From Betaproteobacteria bacterium SG8_40 (GTDB taxonomy: Bacteria; Pseudomonadota; Gammaproteobacteria; Burkholderiales; Eutrophovitaceae): a stretch of DNA of 8,795 nucleotides. The notes beneath the pieces are model-generated. The model saw only the letters and a list, made by a program, of their open reading frames with translations, was not told the origin of the DNA and made no database searches. Below are positions 5,884 through 8,795 of the stretch, piece after piece. The stretch's first letter is position 1, and every line of letters starts with the position of its first letter. The stretch is from assembly GCA_001304425.1 (NCBI GenBank), contig LJTS01000100.1, forward strand, positions 1-8,795, given 5' to 3'. Position numbers and translations under genes: made by a program.

Positions 5884-6894
5884 TCAAACGCTGGCCGGCT
5901 CGAGAGCGAATGCTTCCGCGAGCAGTTCGTAGGAGTGCAGCCTGCTCGCATAGTCACCGGTGATGGTAATTACCATGAGTTCATCGGCTTCGAAGGCCTG
6001 CTGGATCTCCAGCAATCTCTCCCTGACCGTGTCCGGCGTGCCGATGACGGCGCGCTGGCGTTCGCGGGCGATGATGGCCCGTTCCTGCTCGTTGTAGTTC
6101 AAGGCCAGCGCCTGCTCCGTGGTGAGGACCAGGGACTCTCGCCCGGTTGCCATCAATACGCGGCGATGGTCGATGGGGGCTGCCAGGCGTTCAGCCTGCT
6201 CCTGTGTTGGCGCGCAGATGACGAACACGCAAACGATGGAATGCGGCCCTGTCTCGCGCTGCGATGGCGCGAACGTATGGCGATACAGCCGGCTGACGCC
6301 GTCGCCACCGTGCGCATTGATGAAGTGCGCAAAGGCGAAGCGAAGACCCAGATAGGCGGCGAGGGTGGCGCTGTAATCGGACGAGCCGAGCAACCAGACC
6401 TCGGGCGCCCCTGAGCCGGACGGCATTGCCCGCACCCGCTTGAATGGATGATCGTCGGGGAGCTGGTCGTCGAGCCAGCCGACAAGATCGGCAACCTGCT
6501 GCGGAAAGCTGTCGTCAGCGTAAAACGAAACCGGATTGATCGCTTTCGCCGTCAGCATGTCGCCGCCCGGCGCGCGGCCAATCCCCAGATCGACGCGGCC
6601 AGGAAACAACGCTTCGTGCATGCGGAAGATCTCGGCGACCTTGGCCGGACTGTAGTAAGGCAGGAGCACGCCACCGGTGCCGATGCGGATGCGTTTGGTT
6701 GCCGATCCGATTGCGCCCAGAAGTATTTCGGGGCAGGGATCGGCGAGCCCGCGCATGTTGTGGTGTTCGGCCAACCAGTAACGGTGGTAGCCGAGTTGTT
6801 CCGCCGCGCGAGCCAGCTTGATGGTTTCCTGCACCGCGTCAGCCGGGCTGTGACCGCTGATGATGGGTGATTGGTCGAGTACCGATATTCGCAT
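5884..6894 (-). CDS. Luciferase-like flavin monooxygenase (YhbW-like, LLM class)
   Basis: This 336-residue TIM-barrel oxidoreductase of the bacterial luciferase superfamily uses reduced flavin and O2. It closely resembles E. coli YhbW from memory: the N-terminal LDQSPI, then GYHRYWLAEHHNM (35-47), GTGGVLLPYYSP (72-83), FPGRVDLGIGRAPGGD (97-112) and VWLLGSSDYSATLAAYLGL (166-184) occur in the same order, and the length is nearly identical to YhbW (about 335). The AEHHN and GRAPG segments are typical of flavin/substrate-pocket loops in this branch. The ATG at 6894 matches the YhbW N-terminus, but the upstream sequence has only a weak ribosome-binding site. The open frame continues to 7059, yet that extension runs through palindromic intergenic DNA and looks non-coding. 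It is first in a minus-strand operon with an MFS transporter and divergent from the DUF481 gene. The physiological substrate of this group is unknown. Confidence 0.92.
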   Translation of the reverse strand: MRISVLDQSPIISGHSPADAVQETIKLARAAEQLGYHRYWLAEHHNMRGLADPCPEILLGAIGSATKRIRIGTGGVLLPYYSPAKVAEIFRMHEALFPGRVDLGIGRAPGGDMLTAKAINPVSFYADDSFPQQVADLVGWLDDQLPDDHPFKRVRAMPSGSGAPEVWLLGSSDYSATLAAYLGLRFAFAHFINAHGGDGVSRLYRHTFAPSQRETGPHSIVCVFVICAPTQEQAERLAAPIDHRRVLMATGRESLVLTTEQALALNYNEQERAIIARERQRAVIGTPDTVRERLLEIQQAFEADELMVITITGDYASRLHSYELLAEAFALEPASV

Positions 6895-6928
6895 GTTGAT
6901 CCGGGAATCCGAGTGTTTGCGTGAGCTT

Positions 6929-6949
6929 GCGGACAATGGTCCGCGGACC
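6929..6949. promoter_or_regulatory. 12-bp palindrome with overlapping alternative hairpin
   Basis: GGTCCGCGGACC (6938-6949) is a perfect 12-bp palindrome. It overlaps a second option: GCGGAC (6929-6934) pairs with GTCCGC (6939-6944) around AATG. The two structures share bases and exclude each other. The element is 35-65 bp upstream of the monooxygenase start, so it would be in that gene's leader or promoter. It may be a regulator site or a leader switch; there is no direct evidence for either. Confidence 0.4.
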
Positions 6950-7002
6950 GTATTGCATCTCGTCATGCGGCCCGGCGAGTGTATTGTCAGCTCGACGCGA
7001 GA

Positions 7003-7043
7003 CTTTACCAGACACGACCCGTTCGATTCCCGTGTCGGTAAAG
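7003..7043. promoter_or_regulatory. 13-bp hairpin with one bulged base
   Basis: CTTTACC (7003-7009) and GACACG (7011-7016), split by a bulged A at 7010, pair with CGTGTC (7031-7036) and GGTAAAG (7037-7043). This gives 13 base pairs and a 14-base loop, the strongest hairpin in the window. It lies upstream of both divergent genes, so it is not placed to terminate either. It may be an operator or part of the monooxygenase leader. Confidence 0.5.
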
Positions 7044-7047
7044 GGCT

Positions 7048-7076
7048 TGCCACAAACACGTGTTGTACGTTATCAA
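7048..7076 (+). promoter_or_regulatory. Candidate sigma70 promoter for the DUF481 gene with palindromic spacer
   Basis: TTGCCA (7048-7053, five of six) and TATCAA (7071-7076, four of six) are 17 bp apart. The spacer contains the perfect 10-bp palindrome AACACGTGTT (7055-7064). The -35 box is inside CTTGCCAC (7046-7053), whose exact inverse GTGGCAAG occurs at 7081-7088, around the predicted start site near 7083. The predicted leader is about 130 bases. A palindrome between -35 and -10 is a classic place for repressor binding. Confidence 0.45.
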
Positions 7077-7212
7077 TCGGGTGGCAAGAAAAACAACGTC
7101 ACCTGCATCGAATGCGCTGCATCACCATGGCGCCATTTCATCAAGTGAAATTCAATGAATTGACCACGCTGGCGGGCGGATTTGCAGCTTGCGGGTTCAG
7201 TCAGGAGAAATC

Positions 7213-8229
7213 ATGTCAAGGGTTATAACAGCGGGTATATCGCTGGTTTTGGGAGTATTTCTGGCAGCCGGCGCGGCGTACGCCGACGAAGTCGTCCTGC
7301 AGAATGGTGATCGAATTACCGGAGAGATGGTGGATCTGTCCGAGGGAAAGCTCTCCATCAAGACCGAGTACGCAGGCACGGTCAAGATCGACTGGAGTAA
7401 GGTGCAATCCCTGTCAACGGACGGTCCGGTCTATTTGACGATCGGCGATAACGTCGTGCGCGCGACGGTGTCGCCAAGCGAAGATGGCACGGCAAGGCTT
7501 GAATCCGAGGACTTGCCCGCCGCGGAGTCCGTCGAGTTGTCGCGGCTCAAGTCGATGAGTTATGAGCGCAAACCGGCCGTCAAGGTGTCGGGGCGCATTA
7601 ACGTCGGTGCGTCTTCGACATCCGGCAACACCGACAAGGAACAGCTCAACGGCAGCTTCGAGGTGGTGGCGCGATCGGCGAAAAATCGCATGACCATTGG
7701 CGCCGAGGCCAACAGGGCCGAAACTGACGGTGCGCAAACGGAATCGAACTGGCTCGCCTACCTCGCTTACGACCACTTCATTACCGAAAAATGGTACGCG
7801 TACGCGAGCACCAGTGCCGAGAACGACAAATTCAAGGACATCAACCTGCGAACGACACTCGGCGCCGGTGCCGGATATCAGTTCTTCGAAACCGAACAGA
7901 CCAACCTGTCGATGGAACTGGGCGCCAGCTATGTCAATACCGACTACGACACGGGTGTAGACAGCGATTATCCGGCCGCAAGGTGGGCGATGAACTTCAG
8001 GCAGAAACTGTTCAAGTCACGAGTAGAGTTCTTTAACACCGACTCGGTGCATGTCGCGCTCGACGATTCCGACAATTTCTTTCTGCGCACGCGAACCGGA
8101 TTGCGGTTCCCGATCGTTGCGGGCATGAATTCCACCATCCAGTACAACTACGACTATGACGATAACCCCGCACCGGGAAGGGTCAAGGAGGACAAGGCCT
8201 GGCTGTTCACCCTCGGTTACGCCTGGTAA
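7213..8229 (+). CDS. DUF481 (YdiY-like) outer-membrane beta-barrel protein
   Basis: This 338-residue exported protein has a clear Sec signal peptide: a hydrophobic core ISLVLGVFLAAG, then AYA with cleavage predicted after Ala24 (AYA|DE). The mature N-terminus (about 25-118) looks like two small beta-rich repeats. The first runs VVLQNGDRITGEMVDLSEGKL and ends near WSKVQSL; the second runs from GDNVVRATV to VELSRLKSM. The rest (about 123-338) is the DUF481 barrel with alternating strands, the GNTD hallmark (138-141) and a C-terminal LFTLGYAW ending in an aromatic residue, as outer-membrane barrels do for BAM recognition. The ATG at 7213 is chosen because it starts the signal peptide. AGGAG (7203-7207) lies five bases upstream, a tight gap. 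A start at 7189 would add eight residues and translate that site. The role of DUF481 proteins is not well known; envelope location is the firm part. Confidence 0.92.
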   Translation: MSRVITAGISLVLGVFLAAGAAYADEVVLQNGDRITGEMVDLSEGKLSIKTEYAGTVKIDWSKVQSLSTDGPVYLTIGDNVVRATVSPSEDGTARLESEDLPAAESVELSRLKSMSYERKPAVKVSGRINVGASSTSGNTDKEQLNGSFEVVARSAKNRMTIGAEANRAETDGAQTESNWLAYLAYDHFITEKWYAYASTSAENDKFKDINLRTTLGAGAGYQFFETEQTNLSMELGASYVNTDYDTGVDSDYPAARWAMNFRQKLFKSRVEFFNTDSVHVALDDSDNFFLRTRTGLRFPIVAGMNSTIQYNYDYDDNPAPGRVKEDKAWLFTLGYAW

Positions 8230-8303
8230 ACGGATCGGGTGGAAGACATCCGGCGGAGAGCTACTGCGAAGCGATGATGCGAGCGGGCGTTGCGCAGGTG
8301 CCG

Positions 8304-8795
8304 TCAGGCTTCCTTTGCGGGCCGCAGCAGCTCCGCGTCATTGTTCCTGACGTTGTTGACGCGGGTGCTCACGGGCGTGGCAACCAGATCGTCCGGTTGG
8401 TAAGGGCATAACAGTTTTTCGAGGCCGGACGTTTGCGTTTGGGTCGGGTCGAGCCAGCCGGCATAATCTTCCGGCGCGAGAATGACCGGCATGCGCGCAT
8501 GGATAGGGCGCATTAAGGTGTTCGCTTCGGTGGTGAGTATGGCGCAGCTTGGCCGGTTGCCGGTGGTTTCGTTGGCGGCTTCGTAGATGCCGGCAAAACC
8601 GAACACGCCGCCGTCGCGCTGGCGGATCAGCCACGGCTGCTTGCCGCCATCGAGTTTTTTCCACTCGTAGAAGCCGTCGGCGGGCAATATGCAGCGGTGG
8701 CGGGCGAAAGCACTGCGGAACATCGGCTTGCCGGAGACGCCTTCGGAACGGGCGTTGATCGGGCGTGGGGCCTTGCTCCCGGACTTGAACCAGGA
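8304..8795 (-). CDS. SRAP-domain protein (YedK/HMCES family), N-terminus beyond window edge
   Basis: SRAP proteins shield abasic sites in single-stranded DNA by forming a stable thiazolidine crosslink through their N-terminal cysteine. The frame is open to base 8795, so 163 C-terminal residues are present and the Cys2 end is outside. From the edge, INARSE carries the conserved Asn (residue 14 of the fragment), DGFYEW the Glu (44) and IHARMP the His (99). Their spacings (30 and 55) equal those of Asn75, Glu105 and His160 in E. coli YedK. About 61 residues are therefore missing and the full protein would be near 224, the family's usual size. The Met at 8723 is internal. All three visible active-site residues are intact, so the protein should be functional. 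It converges on the DUF481 gene with a 74-bp gap that has no clear terminator. Confidence 0.94.
   Translation of the reverse strand, partial: SWFKSGSKAPRPINARSEGVSGKPMFRSAFARHRCILPADGFYEWKKLDGGKQPWLIRQRDGGVFGFAGIYEAANETTGNRPSCAILTTEANTLMRPIHARMPVILAPEDYAGWLDPTQTQTSGLEKLLCPYQPDDLVATPVSTRVNNVRNNDAELLRPAKEA

Larger units (their letters stand above)
6895..7212. promoter_or_regulatory. 318-bp divergent intergenic region rich in palindromes
   Basis: This region separates the monooxygenase (minus) from the DUF481 gene (plus) and must hold both promoters. It contains a 12-bp palindrome (6938-6949), a 13-bp hairpin (7003-7043), a candidate plus-strand promoter with a palindrome in its spacer (7048-7076), a 10-bp palindrome ATGGCGCCAT (7127-7136), and a small AT-rich hairpin ATTTCA/TGAAAT (7135-7140 / 7146-7151). 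TTGACC at 7160-7165 could be another -35 box but lacks a good -10. I could not place a minus-strand promoter. No gene is seen. Confidence 0.6.

Noticed and set aside
7021..7030. tRNA T-loop-like GTTCGATTCC
   Set aside because: The flanking bases give no T-stem (CCC faces CCC), and no anticodon, D-arm or acceptor stem can be folded around it. It is the loop of the 7003-7043 hairpin.
6895..7059. N-terminal extension of the luciferase-like monooxygenase
   Set aside because: YhbW-like proteins start at the LDQSPI segment. The extra 55 residues are basic, low in family signal, and encoded by palindromic intergenic DNA.
8230..8303. Terminator between the DUF481 and SRAP genes
   Set aside because: Only a 5-bp pairing (CGGAT/ATCCG) with a long loop and no T-tract is present.

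Overview
The window comes from a GC-rich Gram-negative bacterium. An outer-membrane barrel protein with a Sec signal peptide, an EmrB-type 14-TM exporter and a YhbW-like flavin monooxygenase point to a proteobacterium, probably gammaproteobacterial. That placement is inference from gene content, and no phylogenetic marker is present. Eight protein genes are visible. The two at the window edges are truncated by the edge, not broken. I see no rRNA, tRNA, CRISPR array, transposase or integrase.

Layout: 1-1242 (+) is the 3' part of a DHA2/EmrB-family exporter. It converges on a zinc alcohol dehydrogenase (1264-2319, -). The dehydrogenase is divergent from a CitE/HpcH-type CoA-ester lyase (2526-3401, +). 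The 206 bp between their starts hold a perfect 10-bp inverted repeat flanked by a candidate promoter on each strand, so the two are probably co-regulated. Next is a 564-bp gene-free stretch (3402-3965). It holds two copies of a structured element 89 bp apart, and a run of three 14-bp tandem repeats just before the ribosome-binding site of a YibF-like glutathione S-transferase (3966-4592, +). A candidate terminator separates that gene from a convergent two-gene operon read on the minus strand: a luciferase-like monooxygenase (5884-6894), then a 12-TM MFS transporter (4682-5881) whose start touches the monooxygenase stop. A 318-bp divergent region rich in palindromes (6895-7212) leads into a DUF481 outer-membrane protein (7213-8229, +). 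This converges on a SRAP-domain protein (8304-8795, -), which lacks its N-terminus because the window ends.

Functionally this is a patchwork of small-molecule metabolism, detoxification and efflux genes plus one DNA-repair gene, with no single obvious pathway. The most interesting signal is non-coding. The two elements at about 3551-3596 and 3640-3685 differ mostly at positions that preserve base pairing: one compensatory pair change in the inner stem and two in the outer stem. That is what a conserved RNA structure, or a palindromic repeat family, would look like. I do not recognise it as a known RNA class, and a genome-wide search would be needed to tell a tandem regulatory RNA from a dispersed repeat.
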